Of a DNA stretch of 64,000 bases, positions 51,781-60,960 are shown in pieces. Source of the stretch: Bradyrhizobium rifense (lineage in GTDB: Bacteria; Pseudomonadota; Alphaproteobacteria; Rhizobiales; Xanthobacteraceae); the NCBI RefSeq assembly GCF_008123425.1, contig NZ_VSSS01000060.1, positions 52,708-116,707 of the forward strand, given 5' to 3'. Position numbers and translations under genes: made by a program. The notes below the pieces were generated by a model. That model did not search any database. It had not been told where the DNA came from and saw nothing but the letters and a program-made list of their open reading frames with translations. Each line of letters opens with the position of its first letter. The first letter of the stretch is position 1.

Positions 51781-52869
51781 CTATGGCGAAAGCTTCGCCA
51801 GCCCCTTCCAGTCAAAGCTGATGCCGTGGCCCGGGCGGCCCGGCGCCAGCGCCTTGCCGTCATCGAGCACCAGCGGATGCTCGATGTACTTGTCGAGCCC
51901 GAAGCCGTGGGCCTCGAGGTAAGATCGGTTCGGGCAGGCCGCGAGCAGATGCACGGTGATGTCGTGGGCGCCGTGGCTGGTGACGGGCAGGTTGAAGGCT
52001 TCCGCCAGCCGCGCGATTTTCATGAAGGCGCTGACGCCGCCGCAATTGGTGACGTCGGGCTCGGGATAGGACACCGCGCCTGATACGATGTAGTTCTTGA
52101 ACTCCCATAGCGAACGCAAATTCTCGCCCGCCGCGATAGGCACGCCGCCGGCCTGCATGATGCGCGCGTGTCCCGCGACATCGTCGGGGATGATTGGTTC
52201 TTCCAGCCAGGTCAGGTCGTAGGGCACGAAGGCGCGGGCGGCGCGGATCGCTTCCTCGACCGTCCATTTCATGTTCGCATCAGCCATCAGCGGAAAACCC
52301 TCGCCGAGATGGTCGCGCATCGCTCTGACGCGTGTGACATCGGATTTGAGATCGGGCCGGCCGACCTTCATCTTGATGGCGCGAAACCCTTTTGCGAGAT
52401 TGCCGTCGGTCTGCTTCAAGAGCGCCTCGACGGAGAGATCGAGGTCGATGCCGCCGGCATAGCACGGCACGTGCGCGTCGAAGCCGCCGAGCAACCGGTA
52501 CAGCGGCAATTTCGCGCGCCGCGCCTTCAAATCCCACAGCGCGATGTCGAGGGCGGACAGCGCCAGCACCGCAGGTCCGCCGCGACCGCCATAATGCAGG
52601 CCCCACCAGACGTGATGCCAGACGGCCTCGGTGTCGTCAGCCTCGCGTCCATCGACCAGCGGCGGGATCTCGCGCTTGAGAATATCGGCGGTCGCGCCGC
52701 CATTGCGCCCGACCGTATAGGTGTAGCCTGTGCCTTCAGCGCCATCGGCATCGCGGATGCGGCAGGTGATCAGCTCGAACGCCGCGATCTCGCCATGGGT
52801 GGAGTCGGACAGCGTGACGGGGAGGGGAATCCGGTAGAGGGCGGATTCGATATTTGCGATGCGCGGCAT
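51781..52869 (-). CDS. Mandelate racemase/muconate lactonizing enzyme family (enolase superfamily)
   Basis: 362 residues. N-terminal capping domain (MPRIANIESALYRIPLPV) and a TIM barrel with the KxK motif at Lys166-Met-Lys168 (FRAIKMKVG), metal ligands in MADANMKW (Asp197), WLEEPI (Glu223) and AAGEN (Glu249), and the catalytic His in TSHGAHD (His299). The Lys/His pair fits the mandelate racemase subgroup, so the likely reaction is dehydration or racemisation of a sugar acid. The substrate cannot be read from the sequence. The gene precedes the M20 hydrolase gene. Confidence 0.9.
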   Translation of the reverse strand: MPRIANIESALYRIPLPVTLSDSTHGEIAAFELITCRIRDADGAEGTGYTYTVGRNGGATADILKREIPPLVDGREADDTEAVWHHVWWGLHYGGRGGPAVLALSALDIALWDLKARRAKLPLYRLLGGFDAHVPCYAGGIDLDLSVEALLKQTDGNLAKGFRAIKMKVGRPDLKSDVTRVRAMRDHLGEGFPLMADANMKWTVEEAIRAARAFVPYDLTWLEEPIIPDDVAGHARIMQAGGVPIAAGENLRSLWEFKNYIVSGAVSYPEPDVTNCGGVSAFMKIARLAEAFNLPVTSHGAHDITVHLLAACPNRSYLEAHGFGLDKYIEHPLVLDDGKALAPGRPGHGISFDWKGLAKLSP

Positions 52870-52894
52870 GTGGCCTCCCTGTTTTTTCTTTTTT

Positions 52895-53012
52895 CGTAGG
52901 GTGGGTTAGCCCTGCAGATTGCGCAAAGCGCAGACCGGAGGGCGTAACCCACCACTTCTGTCATCGCGGAAACCAAAGAGGTGGGTTACGCCTGCGGCTA
53001 ACCCACCCTACG
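52895..53012. repeat. Long inverted repeat (118 bp), dispersed palindromic element
   Basis: Outer arms are perfect 17-mers, cgtagggtgggttagcc at 52895-52911 and its complement at 52996-53012; inner arms ggcgtaacccacc at 52941-52953 and its complement at 52980-52992. It sits between an enolase-type gene and a peptidase gene on the same strand and could form a cruciform or an mRNA hairpin. Such gtgggtta elements are repeated in many Bradyrhizobium genomes, from memory. Confidence 0.8.
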
Positions 53013-53020
53013 AAATGACC

Positions 53021-54226
53021 TCATCGCATCGTCGCCAACTGCACCGCCAGTGCACATGCCCGATCGTATTCGTCGAGATTGATCCACTCGTCGATTGTGT
53101 GCGCCTCGTTCTGGCCGGCGCCGAAGGTCACGGTCGGGACGCCGTGGCGGACCATCCAGTTGGCGTCGAGACCGCCATTGGCGGCGCGGATGTTCGGGGT
53201 GCCGCCGACCGCGGACACCGCCTCGACCGCGCGCTTGATGACGGGCTGGCTGTCCTTCATGCGGAACGGGAAATAGTCGGTCTCGGCCTTGAACTTGACC
53301 TTGCCGGACTTGCCCTGCGCATTCGTCACCTTCTTGGCCGCCTTCTCGAACGCGGCCTTGTAGGCTTTGGTGATCTCCTTGAAGAATTTTCCGTCATGGC
53401 TGCGGCTTTCGCCGCGCACATGCACGTAGTCGGTGACGACATTGGTGGCATCGCCCGCGGGGCGGCCTTCGCCGCCGGTGACGGGGCCGACATTGCTGGT
53501 GCCCTGCCGCGCGCTCGCGCCCTTGCCCTTCACCACCTTGCCGAACCAGCCGCCGGCCTTCACGTCGGCAAGCGCCAGCGACATGATCATGGTCGAGGAG
53601 ATGCCGCGCTCCGGTGCGACACCGGCATGCGAGGCGCGGCCAAAGATCTCGACGCTCCAGCGATCGGCGCCGACCGCGCCGATCACGACGTTGGAAGCGG
53701 AGCCGCCGTCATAGTTGAACGCCATCACCGGTGAGCCGAGCTCGTCGAGCTTGACGTGGCGCGCGCCGTAGAGCCCGCTCTCCTCGCGCACGCAGAACAG
53801 AAGCGTGATCGGCGGATGATCGAGCTTCTGCTTTTCGAGCTCGGCTGCCAAGGTCACCAGCACGCCACAGCCGCAGCGATTGTCGCCGCCGAGTGCGGTC
53901 TTGGCCTCGTTGACGATCTTGCGGCCGGATTTCTTCGGCTTGGCGCCAGCGCAGAGCGGCACGGTGTCCATATGCGTCATGAACATGATGCGCGGCTGGT
54001 TGTGCAGCGCGCCGCGGCCGGGCAGGTCGACGATGAGATTGCCGGTCTCGGTCGGCACGGGAATGCGGGTGTTGGCGTCGTCGAGCCGGATCGCCTTGGC
54101 CGGCACGCCACTCTCCTTCAGCGCGGCGGTGAGTTCACGCCCGATCGCCGCCTCCTGTCCGGTGACGCCCTCGATGGCGAGAAAGCGCATGAGGCGATCG
54201 GTGGCGGCTTTGGTATCGACAGGCAT
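53021..54226 (-). CDS. M20/PepT-type metallopeptidase
   Basis: 401 residues from ATG 54226. Zinc-site motifs: MFMTHMDTVPLCAGAKP, LGGDNRCGCGVLVTLA, LLFCVREESGLYGARHV with catalytic Glu, AFNYDGGSASNVVIGAVG, and the C-terminal GAGQNEAHTIDEWIN. Between them is the dimerisation lid with SHAGVAPERGISS. It resembles peptidase T, which removes N-terminal residues from tripeptides in the cytoplasm. An alternative ATG at 54247 adds seven residues; 54226 has an aaggga site. 33 bases after the MFS gene. Confidence 0.9.
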   Translation of the reverse strand: MPVDTKAATDRLMRFLAIEGVTGQEAAIGRELTAALKESGVPAKAIRLDDANTRIPVPTETGNLIVDLPGRGALHNQPRIMFMTHMDTVPLCAGAKPKKSGRKIVNEAKTALGGDNRCGCGVLVTLAAELEKQKLDHPPITLLFCVREESGLYGARHVKLDELGSPVMAFNYDGGSASNVVIGAVGADRWSVEIFGRASHAGVAPERGISSTMIMSLALADVKAGGWFGKVVKGKGASARQGTSNVGPVTGGEGRPAGDATNVVTDYVHVRGESRSHDGKFFKEITKAYKAAFEKAAKKVTNAQGKSGKVKFKAETDYFPFRMKDSQPVIKRAVEAVSAVGGTPNIRAANGGLDANWMVRHGVPTVTFGAGQNEAHTIDEWINLDEYDRACALAVQLATMR

Positions 54227-54259
54227 GAATTCATTCCCTTGATGCACGAACCGCCCATC

Positions 54260-55507
54260 CTACGAATTCGGCGACGTGTAAGTCAAAAAGATCATCACCC
54301 CCACGAGCAGCGCAGCCGCCATGAACAGCAGCACCGCCGGCAGCCCCGCGAACGCGGCGACCGCGCCGGTGATCGACTGCATCAGGGCGGTGCCGAGGAA
54401 GAAGGCGAGGTTCACGGCCGCCAGCGCCTTGCCGACGGTCTGCGCGTCGACCAGTTGCCGGCACATCCCGAACAGCAGCGGCTGGGCCGAGGTGGCGAGC
54501 CCAATCAGCACGAACAGCACAAGATCGTATTGCGGCGGCATGACCGGCACGCCGAACAGCCATGCAATCGCATAATGCGGCGCACCAAGCGCCATCAGCA
54601 CCACCAGCAACGCCGCGGCGGTGTGCGTGCCGGCGACCAGGTCGCGGCGGCGGCCGACCTTGCGGTCGATCATGCCCATCAGAAGCGGGCCCGCGATCAT
54701 CGCCAGCGTGTAGGCGCCGAGCTGGTTGCCGGCCTCGACCCGCGTCAATCCCTTGACTTCCATCAGCCACGGCCCGCCCCACAATCCACGCAGCACCAGC
54801 GAGGTCGCGAGCGACACCATCGCCAGCGCGATCAGCCCGCGCAGCGGCCGCGACAGGCCGAGCCTGAGCACCTCGATCATCTGCGAGAGCGGCGAGGCAT
54901 CGTCCTTGTGCTCGGCCTGCTGGTTCGGCACCAGCGCGAACACGGCGAGCGCCACCACGACGCCGCCGGCTGCGGCGATCCAGAACCCGGCGCGCCAGCC
55001 ATATTGATCGACCACGAAGGCGAGCGGGCTCGACGACAACAGCATGCCGATATTGCCGATCGACAGGATCGCGCCCGACCACAGCCCGAAGCGCGCCGCC
55101 GACAATTGCTTGGCCGCAAGCGTCATCGGGCACATCAGCATGCCCGAGGTGGCGATGCCCAGCAGCAACTGCCCGAAGGCAAAGCTCTCCGGCCCCGTCG
55201 CAAAGCCCGACGCAATGGCGCCGACGATCGTTCCCGCAAGCAGGCTCAGCGACACCGGCCGCACGCCAAAGCGGTCCATCGCCGCGCCGACCGGGATCTG
55301 CGATGCCGCAAAGGCGAAATGATAGACCGAGGTGAGGCTCGCCAGCGCCTGCGGCTGCACGTGGAAATCCGCCGCCATCAGATCCAGGCTGAGCGCCGGG
55401 ATGGTGCGCAGCAAGGTCGACAGCATGTGCCCGCAGGCCAGCGCCACCAGCGCAAAGATCAGCGCGCGGGTGCCATGTCCCGCTTCATCATTGGCAACCG
55501 CACTCAT
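54260..55507 (-). CDS. Major facilitator superfamily transporter
   Basis: 415 residues, twelve predicted helices. MFS motif A-like GAAMDRFGVRPVSL between helices 2 and 3 and the second-half repeat GMIDRKVGRRRDLVAGT. N-terminal LIFALVALACGHMLSTLLRT starts helix 1. Central loop (NQQAEHKDDASPLSQMIEVL) about 40 residues. Substrate unknown; it precedes a peptidase gene by 33 bases, so it may move peptides or amino acids, which is only contextual. Confidence 0.88.
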   Translation of the reverse strand: MSAVANDEAGHGTRALIFALVALACGHMLSTLLRTIPALSLDLMAADFHVQPQALASLTSVYHFAFAASQIPVGAAMDRFGVRPVSLSLLAGTIVGAIASGFATGPESFAFGQLLLGIATSGMLMCPMTLAAKQLSAARFGLWSGAILSIGNIGMLLSSSPLAFVVDQYGWRAGFWIAAAGGVVVALAVFALVPNQQAEHKDDASPLSQMIEVLRLGLSRPLRGLIALAMVSLATSLVLRGLWGGPWLMEVKGLTRVEAGNQLGAYTLAMIAGPLLMGMIDRKVGRRRDLVAGTHTAAALLVVLMALGAPHYAIAWLFGVPVMPPQYDLVLFVLIGLATSAQPLLFGMCRQLVDAQTVGKALAAVNLAFFLGTALMQSITGAVAAFAGLPAVLLFMAAALLVGVMIFLTYTSPNS

Positions 55508-55643
55508 CAGCGTCCCGTCCCGGCAAAGGTTTTGGCCGGGTTACACGATTGGGGGGAGGGTGCCAATGGGGAGGGGTTAGCTCCGGGGAGCGATATTCGT
55601 GTCTTTCGGGCCGGTCACGCCGCCGATCGGCGGCGAACGCTAT

Positions 55644-55928
55644 TCAGTTCATGCACTCCCATTTGTGCAGGCATAAATTCGATTGCTCTAACCTGTAAAA
55701 GTCCTCGGTTGCAATGAAGACGAGCAGCCCGAGCAGAACCATTGCTGCGATGTTCGAGCGCATGGTCGCGCCATTCTCCACAGTGCGGCGATCGTGTTCG
55801 AACTTCGAGAGGTCGAGCATGCGCAAGATGTTCTCGGATTGCGCATCTTCAGCCGGAGCGCTTCCATCTCTTGATCGCTTTCGAAACGGTATGATATTTC
55901 CCTGTTCGCTCAGCTGATTGTCCTTCAT
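55644..55928 (-). CDS. Small single-pass membrane protein, hypothetical
   Basis: 94 residues from ATG 55928: charged N-terminal half (GNIIPFRKRSRDGSAPAED, then SENILRMLDLSKFEHDRRTV), one membrane helix (RSNIAAMVLLGLLVFIATED) and a short tail with two cysteines (NLCLHKWECMN). Lower GC than its neighbours. No family recognised; it could be an orphan or a small regulator of an envelope complex. Confidence 0.55.
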   Translation of the reverse strand: MKDNQLSEQGNIIPFRKRSRDGSAPAEDAQSENILRMLDLSKFEHDRRTVENGATMRSNIAAMVLLGLLVFIATEDFYRLEQSNLCLHKWECMN

Positions 55929-56285
55929 CTCGCGCCTCAAAAGACAATTCGCGTTGCCATCAACATGTCGATGATAAGGCCCGACTCGAAATGAGCGTTC
56001 GTTAAATTTCCTGATCGCTGGCGCAATTCAGCGTGATGCGGGCTGCGATCCTTAACGCCTGTCCATTTCGTTTCTGTCTGTTTCCTGTCTTCACGTTGCT
56101 CGTTTTCGATCTGTCGCTGCATCCGGTCAATTGCGTTGTCGCGACGCGCGAACATGACGAATTGTACAGAAAGTCGCACGCGATCGTTATTTTGCCGTCG
56201 CGAACCCGTCCGCGATACTTCGACACCAACCAGTGCGTTCACGTGCAAGCAGCAGATTCACCTGAAGCCACGCACAGACAGTCAG
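55929..56285. other. Divergent intergenic region ahead of the second RND operon
   Basis: About 357 bases, no supported gene. It should hold the promoters for the small membrane protein (minus) and the RND operon (plus). A perfect 8-base palindrome gtcgcgac lies at 56138-56145. No regulator gene is adjacent. Confidence 0.35.
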
Positions 56286-57524
56286 ATGGCCATGGACATG
56301 ACAAGGCGACCGAAGCTCAGCCTCACGCTGTTTGGAATTCTTGCATCAGCCGCAGTGGCCGGCGGCGCATGGTATGAGCTCGTCGGCGGCGTGAAGCCCG
56401 TCGCAGCCGCCGCTCAAGGCACCTCTAATCAGCCCGCGACGAAAATTCCCGTCACCTCGTTCGAGGTGAAGAAGAGCGACTTTCCAGTGCACACCTACGG
56501 CCTTGGAGTCGTCTCGCCGTTCAAGACGGTGACGATCAAGAGCCGCGTCGACGGGCAGATCACAAAAGTGTTCTTCAAGCAGGGGCAGATGGTGAAGGAG
56601 GGCGATCCGCTTCTGGAGATTGATCAACGCCCCTTTACCGCGGCGCTGGAGCAGGCGGTGGCGAAGAAGGCGCAGGACGAGGCCAACTTGAGGAACGACC
56701 AGCTGAACCTGCAGCGTTTTCAGACGCTCGCGAAGCAGCAATTCGAGACTCAACAGAACCTCGATACCCAGCAGGCGCTGGTCGATCAGGTGACCGCGCA
56801 GCTGAAGGGTGACCAGGCGGCCATCGACAATGCGCAGACCAATCTCGGTTACACCTCGATCAAGGCGCCGATCAGCGGACGCATAGGTTTCCGGCTGGTC
56901 GATCCCGGCAACATCGTACATGCCGCCGATACCACGGGCATCGTCACCATCGCCCAGCTGCAGCCGATTGCCGTGCAGTTCACCGAGCCGGAAGACCAAT
57001 TGCTGGCGATTGCCAAAGCCCACGACGCCGGCGAAGTGCCCGTCGAGGCACTGAGCTCGGACGGAACCAGGATGCTGTCCCAAGGCAAGCTCGTGATCAT
57101 CGACAATTCGGTGAACCAGGCCACCGGGACCATCAGCCTGAAGGCGCGTTTCGAGAACAAGGACAACGCGCTGTGGCCCGGTCTGTCCGTCACCACGCGG
57201 ATGCTGGTCGACACGCTCAAGCAGGTCATCGTCGTGCCGCAGGATGGCGTGCAGCACGGGCCGTCCGGCCTGTTCGCTTATGTCATCGGCGACAATGGCA
57301 AGGTCAGCGCCAGGCCGATCAAGGTCAGTCAGGGCGGCGATGCAAATGCCGTGGTCTCCGAAGGCCTGAACGTCGGAGACAGGATCGTGGTGGCCGGGCA
57401 GTCGCGCCTGTTCGATGGCGCGCTGGTCGACGAGAAGCCGCTGGTTGCCTTGGCAGCGCCGCCGGCGGACGCGGGCACCGCCGCTCAGACCAAGACTGTC
57501 ACCAAAACCGGATCGGCGGACTGA
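56286..57524 (+). CDS. RND efflux periplasmic adaptor (MdtA-like)
   Basis: 412 residues from ATG 56286 (56298 also possible). N-terminal membrane anchor/signal (LSLTLFGILASAAVAGGAWY), then TVTIKSRVDGQITKVFFKQG (first lipoyl half), a coiled-coil hairpin of ~75 residues (ANLRNDQLNLQRFQTLAKQQ), GYTSIKAPISGRIGFRLVDPG (second lipoyl half) and beta-barrel (QPIAVQFTEPEDQLLAIA). Two bases separate it from the permease gene. It links the inner-membrane permease to an outer-membrane channel not encoded here. Confidence 0.92.
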   Translation: MAMDMTRRPKLSLTLFGILASAAVAGGAWYELVGGVKPVAAAAQGTSNQPATKIPVTSFEVKKSDFPVHTYGLGVVSPFKTVTIKSRVDGQITKVFFKQGQMVKEGDPLLEIDQRPFTAALEQAVAKKAQDEANLRNDQLNLQRFQTLAKQQFETQQNLDTQQALVDQVTAQLKGDQAAIDNAQTNLGYTSIKAPISGRIGFRLVDPGNIVHAADTTGIVTIAQLQPIAVQFTEPEDQLLAIAKAHDAGEVPVEALSSDGTRMLSQGKLVIIDNSVNQATGTISLKARFENKDNALWPGLSVTTRMLVDTLKQVIVVPQDGVQHGPSGLFAYVIGDNGKVSARPIKVSQGGDANAVVSEGLNVGDRIVVAGQSRLFDGALVDEKPLVALAAPPADAGTAAQTKTVTKTGSAD

Positions 57525-57525
57525 C

Positions 57526-60500
57526 ATGGCTGGAGGTATCTCGGCTCCCTTCATTCGCCTCCCCATCGCGACGTCGCTGCTGATGGTCGGCATCCTCTTC
57601 GTCGGGATCATCGCCTATCCGCAATTGCCGGTGGCGCCGCTGCCGGAGGTCGACTTCCCCACCATCCAGGTCTCCGCCAGCCTTCCCGGCGCGGACCCTG
57701 AGACGATGGCGTCCTCGGTGGCGCAACCGCTGGAATCGCAATTCGCGCTGATCCCCGGCGTCTCGGAGATGACGTCGTCGAGCCAGACCAGCTCGACCCA
57801 GATCGTTCTGCAATTCGATCTCTCGCGCAACATCGACGGTGCGGGGTCCGACGTGCTCGCCGCCATCAATGCCGCGAGCGGCCAATTGCCCAAGAACATG
57901 CCGAGCACGCCGACCTACAGGAAGGTCAATCCGGCGGACTCGCCCATTCTCCTGCTCGGCGCCACCTCGAAGACGCTGCCGATGACGCAGGTGTCGGACG
58001 AGGCCTACACCAAGCTCGCGCAGGCGATCAGCCACATCAGCGGCGTCGGCCAGGTCAGTGTCGGCGGCCAGCAGGCGCCCTCGATCCGGGTCCAGATCGA
58101 TCCCGCCAAGCTGGTCGCCAAGGGCCTGTCGCTGGAGGACGTGCGGACCCCGCTGTCGGTGATAACAGTCAATAATCCCAAGGGCACCCTCAACGGCGAC
58201 ACCCGCACCTACACCGTCTATGCCAATGACCAGTTCACCAACGCGGAGGCGTGGAACGACATCGTCATTGCCTATCGCAACGGCAGCCCCGTCAAGGTCG
58301 GCGACATCGGACACGCCGTCAGTGCGCCGCTGGACAACACCCAATATGGCTGGGCCGATGGCAAGCCCGGCGTCTTCCTGGTGATCTTCAAGCAGCCCGG
58401 CGCCAACGTCATCGACACCGTCGACAACGTGATGAAGCAGCTGCCGCATCTGCAGGCGGGCATTTCGCCGGCGATCGATATCTCGGTGCTGTCGGACCGC
58501 ACGCAGACCATCCGTGCGGCGGTGAAGGACGTGCAGTTCACGCTGCTGCTGACGATCGGCCTCGTCGTGATGGTGATCTTCGTGTTCCTGCGCAGCGTCT
58601 GGGCCACCATCATTCCGTCGATCACGGTGCCGCTCGCGCTGCTCGGCGCCTGCGGGTTGATGTGGATGGCCGGCTACAGCCTCGACAATCTGTCGCTGAT
58701 GTCCCTCACCATCGCCGTCGGCTTCGTGGTCGACGATGCCATCGTGATGCTGGAGAACATCACCCGCTATATCGAGGAAGGCGAGACGCCGATGGCCGCC
58801 GCGTTCAAGGGCGCGGGCGAGATCGGCTTCACGATCCTCTCGATCTCCATTTCTCTGATCGCGGTGCTGATCCCGCTGCTGCTGATGGGCGGCATCATCG
58901 GCCGCCTGTTCCGTGAGTTTTCGGTGACGCTTGCGATGACGATCGCCGTGTCGGCCTTCGTGTCGCTGACGTTGACGCCGATGATGGCCTCGCGCTTCCT
59001 CAAGTCGCACGACGAGGAGCATCACGGCCGGCTCTATATGCTCAGCGAGCGGATGTTCCAGGCTCTTGTCGACGGCTACGAGCGTGGCCTCGACCTCGTG
59101 CTGCGCTTCCGCTTCGCCACCCTGATGGTGTTCTTCGCGACGATGGCGCTGACGGTCTACCTGTTCGTGATCATCCCCAAGGGATTCTTCCCGCAGCAGG
59201 ATACCGGGTTGATCACCGGCATCGTCGAGACCTCGCAGGACGTATCGATCGCGGACATGGCGAAGCACATGCAGGAGATGGGCGAGATCGTGCTGAAGGA
59301 TCCAGCGATCGATCACATGGCGATGCGGATGGGCGGCAGCGGCAATACGCTCAACGACGGCACCATGTATATCACGCTGAAGCCGCGCGATGAGCGCACG
59401 GCGTCGGCCGACCAGGTCATCCGCCGCTTGCAGGCCCAGACATCGAAGGTGCAGGGCGCGCGCCTCTACCTGCAATCGGCGCAGGATGTCCGCGTCGGCG
59501 GCCGCGCCGCCCGCACGCAATATCAGTTCACCCTGCAATCGACTGACATGGACCAGCTCAACACATGGGCGCCAAAGCTGCTCGGCAAGATGAAGGAGAT
59601 GCTCGAGCTGCGCGACGTCGCGTCCGACCAGCAGACGTCAGGCACCACGCTGACGCTGTCGATCGACCGCAACCAGGCCGCACGCTTCGGGCTGACCCCT
59701 GATGTCATCGACGCGACGCTGTACGATGCATTCGGGCAGCGGGAGATCGCGACCTATTCGACCCAGTTGTCCACCTATTATGTCGTGCTCGAGGTGCTGC
59801 CCTCGCTGCAGAAGAATCCGTCGACGCTGGAGCAGATCTATCTGCGTTCCCCGACGACGGGGGGCGAGGTGCCGTTGGCGGCGTTCACGAAGTGGACCAC
59901 GGCGCCGGTCCGGCCGCTGGCGATCAATCATCAGGGCCAGTTTCCTGCGGTGACGATTTCCTTCAACCTTGCGCCCAACGTCGCGCTCGGCCAGGCGACG
60001 CAGGCGATCGACGCGATGGAACGGCAGATGAACGTGCCGGCCGCGATCACCTCCACGTTCCAGGGCACGGCGAAAGCGTTCCAGGAGTCTCTCTCCTCCA
60101 TACCCTTGCTGATCGTGGCGGCGCTGATCGTGGTCTATCTCATTCTCGGCGTGCTCTACGAGAGCTACATTCACCCACTGACGATCCTGTCGACCTTGCC
60201 GTCAGCCGGCGTCGGTGCTCTCGCGACATTGCTTCTCTTCCATTTCGACTTCAGCCTGATCGGATTGATCGGCCTGGTCCTGCTGATCGGCATCGTCAAG
60301 AAAAACGGCATCATGCTGGTCGACTTCGCCATCGTGGCCGAGCGGGATCACGGCATGTCGCCGTTGGAGGCGATCCGCCGCGCCTGCCTGCTGCGCTTCC
60401 GCCCCATATTGATGACCACGATGGCGGCCGTGCTGGGCGGCGTGCCGCTGATGCTGGGCCACGGCACCGGCTCGGAGCTCCGCCAGCCGCTCGGCTACGC

Positions 60501-60705
60501 CATGGTCGGCGGCCTCTTGGTCAGCCAGGTCCTGACGCTCTTCACCACGCCGGTGGTTTATCTCTATCTCGACCGTGTCTCGCAATGGCTCAGTCCGAAA
60601 CGGCACGGACAAGATCACGCGGAGATGGACGCTGCCAACGATGGCGATCTGGACATCGTCGACGAGGTCGAGCGGAAGAAATCCAGGGTCCTTGCAGCAG
60701 AGTAG
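57526..60705 (+). CDS. RND efflux permease (MdtB/MdtC-like)
   Basis: About 1059 residues. N-terminus MAGGISAPFIRLPIATSLLM and helix 1 with FVGIIAYPQLPVAPLPEVDFP, typical of the HAE1/MdtBC branch. Proton-relay helix SLTIAVGFVVDDAIVMLEN, FFPQQDTGLITGIVETSQD at the start of the second periplasmic domain, and IGLIGLVLLIGIVKKNGIMLVDFA near the end. It exports drugs or other amphiphiles by proton antiport. The start at 57526 follows the adaptor stop by one base; sequence before it is antisense-like and not counted. Confidence 0.94.
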   Translation: MAGGISAPFIRLPIATSLLMVGILFVGIIAYPQLPVAPLPEVDFPTIQVSASLPGADPETMASSVAQPLESQFALIPGVSEMTSSSQTSSTQIVLQFDLSRNIDGAGSDVLAAINAASGQLPKNMPSTPTYRKVNPADSPILLLGATSKTLPMTQVSDEAYTKLAQAISHISGVGQVSVGGQQAPSIRVQIDPAKLVAKGLSLEDVRTPLSVITVNNPKGTLNGDTRTYTVYANDQFTNAEAWNDIVIAYRNGSPVKVGDIGHAVSAPLDNTQYGWADGKPGVFLVIFKQPGANVIDTVDNVMKQLPHLQAGISPAIDISVLSDRTQTIRAAVKDVQFTLLLTIGLVVMVIFVFLRSVWATIIPSITVPLALLGACGLMWMAGYSLDNLSLMSLTIAVGFVVDDAIVMLENITRYIEEGETPMAAAFKGAGEIGFTILSISISLIAVLIPLLLMGGIIGRLFREFSVTLAMTIAVSAFVSLTLTPMMASRFLKSHDEEHHGRLYMLSERMFQALVDGYERGLDLVLRFRFATLMVFFATMALTVYLFVIIPKGFFPQQDTGLITGIVETSQDVSIADMAKHMQEMGEIVLKDPAIDHMAMRMGGSGNTLNDGTMYITLKPRDERTASADQVIRRLQAQTSKVQGARLYLQSAQDVRVGGRAARTQYQFTLQSTDMDQLNTWAPKLLGKMKEMLELRDVASDQQTSGTTLTLSIDRNQAARFGLTPDVIDATLYDAFGQREIATYSTQLSTYYVVLEVLPSLQKNPSTLEQIYLRSPTTGGEVPLAAFTKWTTAPVRPLAINHQGQFPAVTISFNLAPNVALGQATQAIDAMERQMNVPAAITSTFQGTAKAFQESLSSIPLLIVAALIVVYLILGVLYESYIHPLTILSTLPSAGVGALATLLLFHFDFSLIGLIGLVLLIGIVKKNGIMLVDFAIVAERDHGMSPLEAIRRACLLRFRPILMTTMAAVLGGVPLMLGHGTGSELRQPLGYAMVGGLLVSQVLTLFTTPVVYLYLDRVSQWLSPKRHGQDHAEMDAANDGDLDIVDEVERKKSRVLAAE

Positions 60706-60744
60706 TGTTCGGCATCGATGGGCGGGTACCCCATCACGGTAGGC

Positions 60745-60847
60745 AATCGCATATGGGAGCGCTTTCGTTGCGGCCATCCTTCGAGACGCCCGCCGTTCGC
60801 GGGCCCTCAGGATGAGGACCGAGTGTGCGGCCGTAGTTTTGACGAGC
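60745..60847. repeat. Dispersed palindromic repeat, copy B (half element)
   Basis: 103 bases aligning without gaps to 49071-49173 of copy A, with the same orientation and the inner hairpin gcccgcc-gtt-cgcgggc slightly altered. The inverted second arm of copy A is missing here. It fills most of the gap between the RND permease gene and the L,D-transpeptidase gene. Confidence 0.8.
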
Positions 60848-60960
60848 TCGCGCTGCTTTGGCTTAGGTGCGGACATCAAGAATTTTGCAGCAGAATTGTG
60901 GTCCAACAATTCCAGCGGATTGTGCAGCGGCATCGTATCTTGGTGGGGGGCGCCGCCGTA

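Noticed and set aside
57499..59538. 679-codon minus-strand frame opposite the RND permease
   Set aside because: Arg/His/Asp-rich antisense translation with no domain.
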